In this document: piece after piece, positions 1 through 10,627 of the stretch
How positions within the stretch are numbered: position 1 is the first letter of the stretch
Layout of the letters: every line of letters starts with the position of its first letter
NCBI GenBank assembly: GCA_026770575.1
Contig: MU657177.1
Location: 24,810 to 62,662, forward strand
Reading direction: 5' to 3'
Source: Pelagophyceae sp. CCMP2097
Lineage: Eukaryota > Sar > Pelagophyceae
DNA: 37,853 bases
The notes under the pieces: model-generated
Seen by the model: the letters and a program-made list of their open reading frames with translations, nothing else
Told to the model about the DNA's origin: nothing
Databases searched by the model: none
Translations under genes and position numbers: made by a program

Positions 1-351
1 CGTCGTCAGCAGCACGCCCGTCTCGGCGTCCCAGAGCCGTACCGTTGTGCCGCTCGGCGTCGCGATGCGCGTGCCGTCGTGCGAAAACGCGCAGCTGCCG
101 ACGTCGCCGGTGTGCCCCTCGAGGATTGCTGTGCCCTTCAAAATCTGGTCCTTCCAGATGAGTTTGCGCAGGGCCAGCACCACGGCGCGCGCGTCGCGAG
201 CGACGTGCTTCGTCACGAGGAGGCCGTTGGGCGAGGCCGCCAGCCGCAGGATGGGCGTGAGCAGGTCGCGCTGCTCAAACACGCGGAGCGCGAGCGCGGC
301 GCCGCCGGCGCGCGACCGGACGCGCCGCGTGGCCCTGGTGGCTGCCGGCAT
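1..351 (-). CDS. WD40 repeat protein, N-terminal part (runs off left edge)
   Basis: The minus-strand frame from 351 to the window edge is open and encodes the start of a WD40 protein; the remainder lies outside the window. About 75 residues precede the first blade and contain a conserved block (DLLTPILRL, then GLLVTKHVAR, then LRKLIWKDQI), followed by the first WD repeat with GHT, SCAFSHDG and RLWDAETG motifs. The whole arrangement matches the complete paralogue at 3271-4635, so the pair arose by duplication. The pre-propeller block vaguely resembles an F-box, which would suggest a ubiquitin-ligase adaptor, but this is only a guess. I chose the ATG at 351; an in-frame ATG at 537 would add 62 low-complexity residues. 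WD40 propellers are protein-interaction scaffolds and no specific role can be read here. Confidence 0.8.
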   Translation of the reverse strand, partial: MPAATRATRRVRSRAGGAALALRVFEQRDLLTPILRLAASPNGLLVTKHVARDARAVVLALRKLIWKDQILKGTAILEGHTGDVGSCAFSHDGTRIATPSGTTVRLWDAETGVLLTT

Positions 352-742
352 GCCCCCCGAGCGGACCCGGGGGCGCGCCCGGGGCTCCGAGGCCCCTCGG
401 GACGAGGGCAGAGAGCCGCCGCTGCGACGCTCTGGCTTAAGCGCTTCCCCAGGAGTTGAGCCTCCGGGAGCCGCGGTGCTGGTGCTGCGAGGCCGCGCCG
501 GCGAGTGTGCGCACGTGCGTGTTCTTCCTGGATCCATCTGGTAGGAGAGAGACTTTCCAGGTTTTCCGACGACCTGGCCACATCGATCGCGCGGAAGAGC
601 CTTCTTCCCCTCCTCAGCGACTGAGACGGCTAGCTAGCCAGAGGTTTAGCATCGGCCGAACGAGGCTGCACCGCCGGCCCGCCGCGAGCGACGCACGTGC
701 CACCGGCCTCGCCGCGTTCTTGCGCGGCCCGGGTCCGTCGAT
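352..742. promoter_or_regulatory. Divergent spacer between WD40 and desaturase genes
   Basis: This GC-rich stretch separates two head-to-head genes and must hold both promoters and 5' leaders. I see no clear TATA box. If the WD40 gene starts at 537, the spacer shrinks to about 205 bp. Confidence 0.4.
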
Positions 743-2825
743 ATGCGGTTCCTCCTGGTCGTGCACGCCGCCAGCGGCCTGCTCTCTGCGCGGCCGCGGG
801 CCATCGGCGCGCGATCCGCGCGCCGCGCGGCGCCCGTCGCCGAGGCGCCCTTGGTGGAAATCGCCGCGGCGGCGCCGGCCAGCACGACGTTTGTCTGCGA
901 GCCCGACGGTGCGCCCGTGCGACGGCGCGCCCGTGCGACGGCGCGCCCTTTTCGACACGCTACGCAACAGGGTCGTGCGCCCCCGTGCCGTGCGCATCGG
1001 ACGGGTGTCCCGTTGGGCTGCACGTGCGGTTGGAGGACGAATGGTTCGATCTCACGGGATGGCGTGCCGCTCACCCGGCCGGCGGATTATGGCTCGACTA
1101 CTTCGACAAGCGCGACGCGACGGAGGTGATGCACGCCTTCCACTCGGACAAGGCTAGACTGATGTTCCAACGGCTGCCAAAGTCGCCACCGGCCGCCGCG
1201 CTGGCGTTGGAGGCGCAAGCTGCGCCGGTGACGCCGGTCATGCGCGCCTTCCGCGAGTTGCGAATCCAGCTAGAAAAGGACGGGTGGTGGAAGCGGGACG
1301 TGAAGCACGAAGTGACTCTGCTGGTGCTGTGGGCTTTTACGTATGGCCTCGGGCTCGGCCTCGTCCGATCCGTCTCCGCACCCCTGCGCTACGCCGGCAC
1401 GGCGACGCTCGCCGTGGCCAACACGCAGACCGGCTGGATCGCCCACGACTACATCCACGGCGTGCGTCTGATGGCGTTCTCCCTGAGGGCAAAAATGGGG
1501 CACCAAAGGGTATCTATCACGCTCCTCCGCGCAGACACCACCATTTTGTCCACAAGCGGCACTTTAGGTGGACGCGTGGTCGCGCCGGCTGCGCCTGATG
1601 GGCCCTCTGTTCGGGGGCATGGCGCCGCTGTGGTGGTCCGACAAGCACAACAAGCATCACGCTCTCACGAACGAAGTTGGCGTAGACGAGGATATCGCGA
1701 CGGACCCGTGAGTGGAAACCGGGAATGATGGTGAATGGGCCACCTCCGCCTTCCAGGTTCCTCTTCGTCTTCCCCCCGGCGCCGGCGAGCGACAACAAGT
1801 GGCGCAAGTGGCAACACTACACGGTCGGCCTGCCGTTTGATACCGCGTCCCGGTCGGGATTGAATAGAGCCGCATCATTTCGGGTTGCCACTGCATCGTC
1901 TAGGTTCTCCGCCCTCTTCGCCATCTGGCGCTTCGACTCGATCAAGACCATTTACCAAGAGCTCTTCGGCGGCGGCAAGCCCGGCTTCGCCCAGAACGAC
2001 GACGTCGCCAAGCAAACCGCCAAGCAAAAGGGCGTCTCGGCCAAAAAGCCAAAGGCGCGCGCCAGCGCGCGCGCCGAGGGCGCGTGCCTGGCGGTGCACT
2101 GGGCGGGCGTCTTCGCGCTCGTGCCGAAGCACATCATTCCGCAGTATATTCTGCTCTCGGGCCTGCTCACCGCCGTGAGTGCCGCACCCACCGACAGACT
2201 GCGAGGGCGTGGCGGGGAAGACGATGACAGAGTCGCCGGGGACCGCACTCCCCCCGGAGCGATTCGATGAGGGTGGTTGATTCGAAGAAGGTGCTTGACC
2301 GTCCCCCCGCAGATCATCGTCACGGCGACGCACCAATCCGAGGAGATGTTCGAAAATTTCAATGCGGACTTCGTGGACAACCAATTCCGCACGACGCGCG
2401 ACGCGACGACGCGCACAAGATTCACGCAGTGGCTCTGGGGGGGTATGCAGTATCAGGTCGAACATCATCTCTTTCCGACCATGCCCAGATCGAAGTACCC
2501 CGCCCTCCGGCCAATCCTGGAAAAGTACCCCCCCGCGTCCAGAGGGGATTCCCGCCAGATTGCTGTCACCCACAAAGGAAGAGCGCCTCAAAGGTCAACC
2601 CTTCGTCCGGAAGGGGCAAACCGAGAGGAATTTCTGTGTAGAATGTCAATAAGAGGGGTTTGTAGGTTCGCCTCTGACCACAAAATCCCGGGCGGCCTGC
2701 GCGTCTCCGACGAATTCCATCTTGTCAAACTGAATTGGGACACTTACAGAACCGTCGCTGCCGCGCCGGCGAACCCGCACGCGCCGCCGACGCGCGGCAG
2801 AATCGGCCAGGCCGCCATCGCCTAG
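743..2825 (+). CDS. Front-end fatty acid desaturase fused to cytochrome b5
   Basis: A membrane di-iron desaturase that inserts a double bond between an existing one and the carboxyl end of a polyunsaturated acyl chain, using its own cytochrome b5 domain as electron donor. Exons: 743-932, 971-1461, 1568-1707, 1757-1834, 1904-2174, 2313-2524, 2666-2825 (513 aa). The b5 heme ligands are seen in HPAGG (a one-residue insertion relative to the usual HPGG) and AFHS. The three histidine boxes are HDYIHG, HNKHH and QVEHHLFP; the Q opening box three is diagnostic of front-end enzymes. Hydrophobic segments lie before box one and between boxes two and three. The N-terminus (MRFLLVVHAASGLLSA) looks like a signal or transit peptide. 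The first intron (38 nt, inside a 16-bp tandem repeat) is the least certain part. Regioselectivity (delta 4, 5, 6 or 8) cannot be told from sequence alone. Confidence 0.88.
911..948. repeat. 16-bp tandem duplication at desaturase intron 1
   Basis: The unit gcgcccgtgcgacggc occurs at 911-926 and 927-942, followed by a partial third copy. The proposed donor GTGCGA lies inside the second copy and the identical hexamer in the first copy would also be available. Confidence 0.8.
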
Positions 2826-3270
2826 GACACGCACGCGTAAACACCATTCGTCTTGATGGACCTTTGCGCAATTGAGACGGCGGATGCGCGCCCTCGAGCC
2901 AGTTATTGGCTCCATTTCAGCTGAAATGGAGCCCTGAATCTACGATTTTCGGCGCAGGCCGAGGCGGGGCCGGGACTGCAAGGGCCGCCCAACCGCGTCC
3001 AAAGGCGGTGGAACGTGGGTGCGAGGCGCAGGGCGAGCGTGCGCCACGGAGCGGTCGACGTCGGCCCGTCCTCCGCGAGCCGTCGCGCGCCGCATCGGCA
3101 TCCCCGGGGAGCTCGCACTTCCAGAGAGGCACCGTGCCGCGTCGCCCCAGCGCATCGAGGGGGCATGGGCCGCTTCACTCTGCCCGGCGGCGCCAGGGGC
3201 CAGAGGCACACGAGACCGGTCAAAGTCTCAAAGAGAGGCCGGCATCGGTCGAGACGCGGTATCTAAAGTT
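2826..3270. other. Convergent intergenic region with palindrome
   Basis: This is the space between the 3' end of the desaturase and the 3' end of the WD40 gene. Apart from the palindrome at 2908-2933 I see nothing convincing in it; the open frames here have no family resemblance. Confidence 0.5.
2908..2933. repeat. Perfect 26-bp palindrome
   Basis: The sequence ggctccatttcag is followed immediately by its exact reverse complement. It lies 82 bp past the desaturase stop, so the transcript could form a 13-bp stem with no room for a loop. It may be a 3' processing signal, a protein-binding site or the footprint of a mobile element. Confidence 0.9.
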
Positions 3271-4635
3271 TTAAAGCACGACGTTCCAGAGGCGCGCCGT
3301 CCTGTCGTAGCTCGCCGTAACGACGCACTCGCCGTCGGGCGAGAACGCGCAGCTCGCGACGGTTTTTGTGTGCCCCTCGAGCGTCAACAGCAGCGCGCCT
3401 GTCTCGGCGTCCCAGAGCCGGACCGTCTTGTCCTGGCTTGCCGTCAGGACGCACGTGCCGTCGGGCGAGAACGCGCAGCTCGCGGTGTGGCCCTCGTGCG
3501 TCTTCAGCAGCGCGCCTGTCTTGGCGTCCCAGAGCCGCGCCGTCTTGTCGCTGCTCGCCGTGACGATGCGCTTGCCGTCGGGCGAGAACGCGCAGCTCGT
3601 GACGTACAGGGTGTGCCCTCCGAGCGTCGTCTGCAGCGCGCCTGTCTTTGCGTCCCACAGCCGCGCCGTCTTGTCGGCGCTCGCCGTCACGATGCGCGTG
3701 CCGTCAAGCGAGAACGCGCAGCTGTAAACCAAGTTGGTGTGCCCCTCGAGCGTCGTCAGCAGCGCGCCCGTCTCGGCGTCCCAGAGCCGCGCCGTGTCGT
3801 CGCTGCTCGCCGTGACGATGCGTTTGCCGTCGGGCGAGAACGCGCAGCTATGGGCGAAGTGGGTGTGCCCCTCGAGCGTCAACAGCAGCGCGCCCATCTC
3901 GGCGTCCCAGAGTTTCGCCGTCTTGTCGAGGCTCGCCGTCACGACGCACTTGCCGTCGGGCGAGAACGCGCAGCTCATGACGCAGCCGGTGTGCCCCTCG
4001 AGCGTGTGCCCCTCGAGCGTCAGAAGCAGCGCGCCCGTCTCGGCATCCCAGAGGCGCGCTGTCCCGTCGGAGCTCGCCGTCGCGACGCGCTTGCCGTCGG
4101 GCGAGAGCGCGCAGCAGTTGACGTGGTCGGTGTGCCCCTTAAGGATTGGGGTGCCCTTGAAGATGCGGTCCTGCCAGATGAGTTTGCGCACGGCCAGCGC
4201 CGCGGCCGGCGCCTCGCGAGCGACTTGCTTCGTGACGAGGAGGCCGTTCGGCGAGGCCACCAGCCGAAGGATGACCTTTAGCAGGTCGTGCTGCGTGAAG
4301 ACGGCGAGAACCGCCGGTCCGACGGCTTGGCGCCGTTCGACGCGCCGCTCGACGCGCCGCTCGACGCGCTGCGAGGCTCGATGGGCGCCCCACATTCGCC
4401 CCACTGATTCGCCCCACTTAATCCCACGCCGGCCGGCGCTTTCAAGGCGCGCGCTCGGGCTGAGACCCCAAGCCTCGACCGGAGGGCGCGGCCGCGCGGA
4501 CTGCCGCCGCCGCGCCTGAGTTCCTCTCGCCCCCGCCCCTGGTCCCGCGATTCGCGATTCGGGCCAATTTCGGCGCTTCATGAACGGCAGTTTACGATCA
4601 AAGCGGACTTGATTAAACCCGTTTTCGAACTCCAT
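3271..4635 (-). CDS. Seven-bladed WD40 repeat protein
   Basis: An intronless 454-residue protein. Residues about 168-454 are seven WD40 repeats with GHT near each start and RLWDA(E/K)TG near each end, enough for one closed propeller. The blades are unusually alike at both protein and DNA level, which indicates recent internal duplication; there is a doubled LEGHTLEGHT at the end of blade one and a shortened loop (HEGHTASCAFSPDG) in blade six. The preceding block (DLLKVILRL, GLLVTKQVAR, VRKLIWQDRI) is shared with the paralogue at 1-351. The first 100 residues are Arg/Ala-rich with the run ERRVERRVERR; the true start may be a later ATG. Family knowledge gives only a scaffold role. The antisense strand is also largely open, which is a GC-content artefact. 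Confidence 0.88.
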   Translation of the reverse strand: MEFENGFNQVRFDRKLPFMKRRNWPESRIAGPGAGARGTQARRRQSARPRPPVEAWGLSPSARLESAGRRGIKWGESVGRMWGAHRASQRVERRVERRVERRQAVGPAVLAVFTQHDLLKVILRLVASPNGLLVTKQVAREAPAAALAVRKLIWQDRIFKGTPILKGHTDHVNCCALSPDGKRVATASSDGTARLWDAETGALLLTLEGHTLEGHTGCVMSCAFSPDGKCVVTASLDKTAKLWDAEMGALLLTLEGHTHFAHSCAFSPDGKRIVTASSDDTARLWDAETGALLTTLEGHTNLVYSCAFSLDGTRIVTASADKTARLWDAKTGALQTTLGGHTLYVTSCAFSPDGKRIVTASSDKTARLWDAKTGALLKTHEGHTASCAFSPDGTCVLTASQDKTVRLWDAETGALLLTLEGHTKTVASCAFSPDGECVVTASYDRTARLWNVVL

Positions 4636-4709
4636 CTTTCAGCGACGTCGCACGCGCCGTCCGCCGCCCTCCTCTCGGTTCACGCGGGCCTCGGCCGTTT
4701 GCGTGGAAG

Positions 4710-7028
4710 ATGTCCAACATGTGGTACCGCGTGACGTTTACGCAAGGGCCGCTGGGCCTGACGCTGCAAGCGCGCGACACGTTGCCTGGGGCGGTCGTCC
4801 ACGCTTTGGAAAAAGTGGGAAACGCCCCCGGCGCAGCAGAGGCCCTCGGCGTTCAACCCAGCGCCCCTCGCCGTTGGCGAGCCGACGCCTCCCCCGGGCC
4901 TTTGGGAGCGGGGTCTTTTCGGCGCCGCCGCTGTAATGGCACGTTGTCACGTTGTCACGTTGTCATTGAAAAACAGGTCCGCGCCGGCGACTTCCTCACG
5001 ACGGTCAACGGCCAGCGCGTCGACTCGCTGAACTTCGTCGACGCGATTGCGACGATTAAGTCGCAGGCGTATCCGTTGAATATCGGCTTTGAAAGAGTGC
5101 CAAAGGCGCCCGCTGCGCCAAAGGCCCCGGCCGCGCTCAAGGCCCCCGCCGCGCCCGCGGCCACGCAGGGCGCCGCCGCGTTGGCCGCCGCAGTGGGCGC
5201 CGCCGCGGCCCAGGGCGCCGCCGCGGCGGCCAAGATCTTCCCCAATGCTTCGGACGTTGGACGCGCCGCCACTTCGGCGAGGAAGCTGGCGACGAAAGAC
5301 GGGGAGGCCGCCAAGCGCCGCCGGACCATGCCGGCTCAGACGGCCATGCTCATCGTCCTCCCGCCGTTAACGCAGCCGGCGGCGGCGCTGCAGCCTGCCA
5401 TCCTTCCGCCAGCGACGCAGCCGGCGGCGGCGCCCAAGACGCCGGCGCCGCCCAAGGCACCCGCGGTGCCCAAGGCACCCGTGGTGCCCAAGGCACCCGC
5501 GGCGCCCGTTGCTCAGCAAACGCCGCCGCCGCCGCCAGGGTCGCCACCGCCGCCGCAGGCGCAGGCCCCGCCGCTTGCCGCTCCGCTGGCGCTTGCCGTC
5601 CCGCAGCCGCAATCGGTGCCGAAGCCGCTCCCCGTCCCGGTGCTTCCCGCTCCGGTGCTTGCCGCCCCGGCGCCGCAATCCGCCCCACCGGTGCAATCCG
5701 TGCCGCAGCCGCTCCCATTCCCGCCGAAATCCTTGCCGGTGGCACTCATCCCCGGCCCGATGGCGCTCATCCCCGGCCCGCTCCCGCTTCAGGCGCCCGC
5801 GCAGCTCTCGGTGCACTCCGGCCCGCAGGCGCCGGCGTGCGCGCAGTTCCAGCCCGTGCAGCCGCGGCCGCCTTCGCAGGTCGGACTCCGGCAGTACGCG
5901 CCGCCCGTCGCGGCGGTCGCGCCGCCGGCGGCAGCGCCGCTGGCGAGCCCGTTGGCTTCCGCGGGGCCGTTGGTGCAGCCGGCGAAGAGGAAGCGCAAGT
6001 CGGACACGCCCTCTGGTCCTTGGCCGCCGCCTGGGCCGCAGCCGCAAAAGTCTGGAGACGACGCTCTGACGAAATTTGGAAGGGACGTCTCACGTCGCGT
6101 TTTGGCCGGTTCGCAGACCGGCGAGGCCTTTTCGACGTCGGAGACGGGCGGCGAGGCTCTGGCGCTGCGCCAGGCGCTCAACGGATTTCCGAGCCAGTTA
6201 GCCGCGCTGGGGAAACATCTCTCCGAGCTCGAACGCATCCGTCAGTCCCCGAACCGGTCACCTCCCCCGACGCCAAGAAAACCCGTCACCTTTTGCAGCG
6301 GGCCTTTTGCAGGCGACGGCGCACGGGCCCGCTGCGAGGATGCGGCGCGGCGACAGGACGGCTTGGAGGTCAGTAGCGGCGGGTGGCCTTTCCGCCCGTT
6401 GTCCGACGCCGGCATCTCAGGCGCGGCGCGTTGCCGAGGCGCACCTCATCGACACCAAGGGCGCCGCCGCGCGGCGGCTCTTGTCTCAGCTGCGCGTGCG
6501 TCCCTCGCTTCTGTCAAACCGTGGGATCCAACATGAATGCAGGCCGAGGACGACGCCGACGGCTCGCTGCGCAAGGACCTCGAGGTACGATTCCTTCCCG
6601 AGCCTTATTCGCATGGCACCCTCCTGCGCGGCCGGCATGCCGTTGCACGTGGCCGAGCTGCGGCTTAGGCGGAGTGTGGCCTGATGATGCAATGCCGCCA
6701 ACAACACGACGCCTCCTGGGCCGCCCACGGCGGCGCAGAGACGACGCGCGCCCTCCGGGCCCAATTCGACGCCGTACACACGCGGCGTCCGCGGCGCCGG
6801 GAAGCGCCGCCCGCGCATCTCCCGCACCATGCGAATCGAGCGAACGTCGGTCACGTCGGCGTTTTATAGGTGGTCGTGGACGTCGACGCTGCCGAGCGGT
6901 GCCTCGCCGAGGGCCGCGCGCACGCGGAGCACGTCGCCGATTACCTGGTGGCCGCGCGCGCCGCTCGCAGGCGCGCCGCTCTGACGGCCGAGGCCGCCGC
7001 CGCCGCGCCGGCCGCCGCGATGGCCTAG
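4710..7028 (+). CDS. PDZ domain protein with long Pro/Ala-rich region and helical C-terminus
   Basis: Exons 4710-4850, 4977-6240, 6313-6368, 6421-6495, 6543-6584 and 6870-7028 join in frame to about 578 aa. Residues 1-95 form one PDZ domain: the carboxylate loop reads GPLGLTL and the later strand-helix reads GDFLTTVNGQ then VDAIATIKS. Removing the first intron restores the PDZ core (GAAEALG joined to VRAGDFL), which supports that junction. A stretch of over 250 residues rich in Pro, Ala and Gln follows, with basic clusters AKRRRT and PAKRKRKSD that could be nuclear localisation signals. The C-terminus is predicted helical and charged (RRVAEAHLIDTKGAAARR, AERCLAEGRAHAEHVADY). PDZ domains bind C-terminal peptides; partner and location are unknown. 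The first intron has a triplicated 8-mer (acgttgtc). Intron 5 (285 nt) is the longest in the window. Confidence 0.75.
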
Positions 7029-7924
7029 GCCCGAAAAGGCCCGCACCCAAAGGCCCGAGAGGGCACCCAAAGGCGCCGAGCCGGAGAGGCCTCGCTCTTG
7101 GCACGGAGAGGCCTCGCTCTTGGCACCGTAACGACACCTCTCACGTCGCTTAATCCAGCTCCCTTTGCCACGCGGACCCGACGCGGACGAGGCGTGTATG
7201 GTTGATACGTGGGTTCGAGCGCACACGTCCTGGGGTGCAGAAGTGGTCCGCACCGTCGAGGCCGCCTCTTGGAACACTTCTCGAGACCACTTCTTCCAGG
7301 CGCGCAAGAGCTTGCGCCAAGCTTGCTTGGCCAAGTGCCGCGCCATGCGGCCGCATGCGTATCGCCCGGCCGCCGGCCCGCACGCCCAAGGCAAATTGCT
7401 CTATGCACATATTAGGACGCCTCGATGGCGAGCAGGGGCGAGTCGGGCGGTGTCAATGGCGAGTCGGGCGGTGTCGTCGGCCAGGGTGCTTCAAACGAGA
7501 TGGTATTCCTGCGGCCCGTCGAGGGCGTCGCCGGCGGCCTCCCGAGCGCGGGCGTGACGCGCGCCGAATGCCGCCGGGCCCGCGCGGTTCGGCCGCGCGC
7601 GGCGTAGTCGATTTTGGCGTCGAACGGCGCGCGCTGCGAACCCGCCGTTTGGTTTGCGCATTCTTTTGGCGAATCGGCGCCCGCATGCCGCTCGAGGTCC
7701 GACTTGGGCTGGAGCAATCGCGTCCGAGGGCCGAGCAGGGCAGCGACCTAATTCTTTCCGAGTCGAGGCCAGAGCGACCATTCGGCGCGGTACCTTGCAG
7801 CCGAGGCTGGCGTTGAGGCCGACTGCCTCGAGGACGACGCGGTTGCAGTGCCGCGCGGGGAAGGGCGGGCTCCTCTTGGTCGACGCGCCGGCCAGGCGGC
7901 ACTTTGCGACTTCTTTTCGACTGC
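7029..7924. other. Convergent intergenic region, no clear gene
   Basis: About 900 bp between the PDZ and EF-hand 3' ends. It contains two short direct-repeat pairs: a 22-bp unit at 7083-7104 and 7105-7126, and an 18-bp unit at 7437-7454 and 7458-7475. A minus-strand stretch near 7795-7860 (VVLEAVGLNASLGCK followed by a possible GTACCG donor) could be an exon, but I could not link it to anything. Confidence 0.5.
7083..7126. repeat. 22-bp direct tandem repeat, two copies
   Basis: The unit starts ggagaggcctcgctcttggc and is repeated exactly with no spacer, 54 bp past the PDZ gene stop, so it probably lies in its 3' UTR. Confidence 0.85.
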
Positions 7925-9447
7925 TTAAATCCGCGACCTTGCCTGCGGCCGAAACAGATGGGCGGTGATGAGAGGACGCATGCAAAGCGGCTCACGCGTG
8001 GCGTTGATGACGGCGAGCGCTTCGTCGTGATTCCGCTTCTCCGGGGCGACGAGCTTGCGCTTGATCCGAGTGGGCGCGCAGAATTTGTCGTAAAAGTCGG
8101 GAGCGTCGAGCGGCGTCATGTTCAGGCCGGCGTATGCAAACGGCCCGTCTTCCATCGGCTCCGGCTTTGGCGTCTTCTTCCGCTTGGAAGACACGAAGCG
8201 CAAACGGACGGCCTCCTCGGTTGGCTCGACGGCCGAATCCGTTTGGGCCGGGAGGTTCGTCGTCTTCGTCGTCATCGGATGGCCCGCCGAGCCCTTGAGG
8301 TCTTCCCCGGCGTCTCCGGGGCCGGTCTTTTCGGCGTTTGCGGATTCGATGGCGGCCTGGCGGCGGACGCGAGAGACGTTGCGGCAACCGTCGATCTGCG
8401 CTTCCACAGCGACCCACTTCTGACCCGGGAAGACTTTGCGCCTCAAACAACGCTGCCTCGCCCAGAAGGCTTCGCCGAGGCAGCGCTTGCACATTTGGAC
8501 GTGGGCGCGGAAGAGAGGTTCCGTGAGCGAACTATGCTTCTTGGCCCAGGCGACCCAGTCTTCCAGCGTAAACGATTTGCCCTGCTCTTGACCCTGCGCC
8601 AAGAGCCGATTCAGGTCGGCGCCCGCCTCGACTGCGACTTTCTGTGCCCGGACGGTTGTGAAAAACGCTTTGAGGATCAAGTCGACGCCGGGCTCCAAAA
8701 GCACCCACTCGTTTGCGCCGGCAGCGGACCGTCGCCTGGACGCAAACAAACGAAATGCGAACGAATGCAGCTCGGATCGGTCCAAAGCGCAAAAGTTATA
8801 GAGAGAAAGTGCAAACCTGCGCCGACGCCTGGGAGACGGGCGGGGACCGTATGGGATCAATGGGCCGTCCCACCAAATTGACAAGCCATCGAGGCGACTC
8901 ACTCGTCAAAGTCCAGCACGCCCGATTCGTTTGCGTCGAAGACTTGGAAGACCTTTGTGGCGAAGAATGTCCTTTCCATGTCGGCAAACATCAAGAACTC
9001 GAAAACGTCGATGGTCCCGGACGAATCCGTGTCCAAACGCTGGAACAAGTCGATGAGGCGGATGACGTCGTATCGCGGGATTCTGAGCAAGGCATAGTCG
9101 TCGAAGTTTTCGAAAGCCGCCTCGGCGGCCGAATTGGTGAAGCCTGCGGACCGCCGCCGCAAACGCGCAACCAAAGAGCGCAGGCCAACCGCCGCCGCAA
9201 ACGCGCTCTTCGCAAGCACGCCCGGCCGCGCGCGCATACGCATGCGCGAAGCGCGCGAAAGAGCTGCGCTCACAGCGGCCTTGGAATTTGGAACATCGTC
9301 GCTGAAACGACTACAAGCTTGAGCTCGAGCCATATAAACATTGAAAGTAGTCCCTCTGCCTTGCCTCCGGGACGACGGCCGGCCCGGGGCTGCAGAGAGC
9401 GCGCTCTCGCGGCCATCCAGCATGCTTTGTTTGTGAAGATTGGGCAC
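7925..9447 (-). CDS. EF-hand calcium-binding protein
   Basis: Two exons, 9447-8903 and 8816-7925, join in frame at DFDE/FALSLYNF (478 aa with the first ATG). Two canonical EF-hand loops are visible: DTDSSGTIDVFE and DANESGVLDFDE, each with acidic residues at loop positions 1, 3, 9 and 12. They are followed by NFCALDRSELHSFAFRLF, a helix typical of algal EF-hand proteins, and a 300-residue region (LEDWVAWAKKHSSL, GEAFWARQRCLRRK) ending in a basic, Lys/Arg-rich tail. The 5' end is uncertain: in-frame ATGs exist at 9447 and 9333, and an ATG followed directly by a consensus GTAAGT donor lies on the minus strand near 9672, which might be a separate first exon. A further intron after FRLF is possible. 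The role is presumably Ca2+ sensing; the target is unknown. Confidence 0.72.
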
Positions 9448-10149
9448 CTGGCCGCGGCGCTACGCCCGCCCAAAGGTCGCGAATAGTCGCGGACTATAGG
9501 CGGGGTTAAAGGTCGGCGGCGAGGTCGGGCCGACCCACCTTCAGTGACCCATATACGAGCGTGAACGCAAGGCAGCGCCGTGCCGTGCAGGGCACGAGTG
9601 CGGAGGGCAAGTCTGCGAGACCCTCGGGGCCACCGACCGTCGGAGAGATCGACGAAAAGTTTGAAACTTACCATGCTTGCAGGGGCCGCCATGACATGGG
9701 CCGCGGGCCCTTTGTGTGCTGCGCTTGCTGCGCACGCCGGCCCTTGCTCGTCACCGCGAGCGGCCCGCGGTGCGTGGCAGCGACGGCTTCACCGTGCCCT
9801 TGGAAAGGACTACCTAGACCGTGTGTCGTTTGAAACGCTACGGCGCCGAGACGATGCGCGTCACGCACCATCTTCACCGCGTCGTCCGCCCGCGGGTTAG
9901 CCTTGGGCGCCATGCTGGGCGCGCCGCCAGCGGCTGAAACGGGCCCGTACCCACGCCTGGCGCCCCACGAGTTCAAACTTTCTCTTGAAGGTCTACTCGG
10001 AATCCTATCAGATGACTATCAAATTCTCTACTTTCGATCGCAGTAATCGCAGCTGCGCGACGACGCGGTCGACTCTGACAAATATTCTTGGATATTATCA
10101 TAGAGGAGACCTACCTCTTTCCAACACCGTATCTAACTCTATTGTAGGC

Positions 10150-10184
10150 GAACAATTCCGAAATAGCATCCTCAATTAAAGCAC
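10150..10184. repeat. Dispersed element copy 1 (second copy at 34416-34450)
   Basis: The core aaatagcatcctcaattaaa plus flanks (gaacaattcc before, gcaca after) matches the copy in FabZ intron 5 with one substitution over about 34 bp. Here it is intergenic. Confidence 0.85.
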
Positions 10185-10423
10185 ATTTGCAGAGCTGCCC
10201 GCGTCGAGGCTGCAGAAGCACCGACGTCTGTTAATAAGAGACCTTTATAGGGCAGAAACCCGCCTCGGCTTGTAGAAATTCCTTCATGGAGTCGCTGAGG
10301 CGCACGCCCGAATGCAGAGAGTGGGGACGTACCCGGCAGCGAGGCAGAACGGTCGAAGCCCTTCGGGGTCGATTCCAGTCGCTCCTGCGCAGGCCCCCTC
10401 GGCTGCACGTGGTCGCCGCGCCT

Positions 10424-10460
10424 GTCCTCTCCCCGGGATATTAAATCAAACCCTCACCCT
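10424..10460 (+). repeat. Dispersed CCCGGGATAT element, divergent copy
   Basis: The segment ccccgggatattaaatc then aaaccctcac resembles the elements at 20905-20938 and 35461-35494, with two indels. It lies about 170 bp upstream of the gene at 10628, in the same orientation. Confidence 0.6.
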
Positions 10461-10627
10461 CACATGGAAACTCACACACCAGGGCGTAAAAAGACAGAGA
10501 GGGCACGTGCTCCCCACGCAGCGGCCCAAAAAGTTTCGGTTGGGGTCGGCACGTGCTCCAATATGTTCAGGATTGGGAACACGCCCAAAAGCTGGCTCCT
10601 CGCGATCCCACCCTCCCGCCCCGCGCC

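Larger units (their letters stand above)
9448..10627. other. Intergenic region with AT-rich island and dispersed repeats
   Basis: About 1.2 kb between divergent genes. Bases about 9975-10200 are clearly AT-richer than the surroundings and end in the dispersed element at 10150-10184. Two isolated frames look mildly protein-like: plus strand from about 9670 (MTWAAGPLCAALAAHAG, signal-peptide-like) and minus strand about 9975-9870 (ADDAVKM then a GTGCGT donor). Neither could be extended into a gene. Confidence 0.5.

Noticed and set aside
3019..4281. Long plus-strand open frame with repeated Arg/Ala-rich motifs
   Set aside because: It is the antisense of the WD40 blades; its repetition simply mirrors the blade repeats and GC-rich codons leave several frames open.
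5367..6047. Arg-rich minus-strand frames opposite the proline-rich region
   Set aside because: These are complements of Pro/Ala/Gln codons and show no independent features.
4710..6536. The PDZ gene as one uninterrupted 608-codon exon
   Set aside because: The first intron length is a multiple of three so the frame stays open, but removing it restores the PDZ core, and downstream exons give a better C-terminus than reading on to 6536.
9669..9900. Plus-strand signal-peptide-like frame (MTWAAGPLCAALAAHAG)
   Set aside because: It stops after about 75 residues, has no family resemblance, and I found no following exon in phase.
9662..9976. Minus-strand exon candidates ending at a GTGCGT and at ATG|GTAAGT
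   Set aside because: They might belong to the 5' end of the EF-hand gene, but no combination gave a convincing continuous protein, so they were left out of the model.
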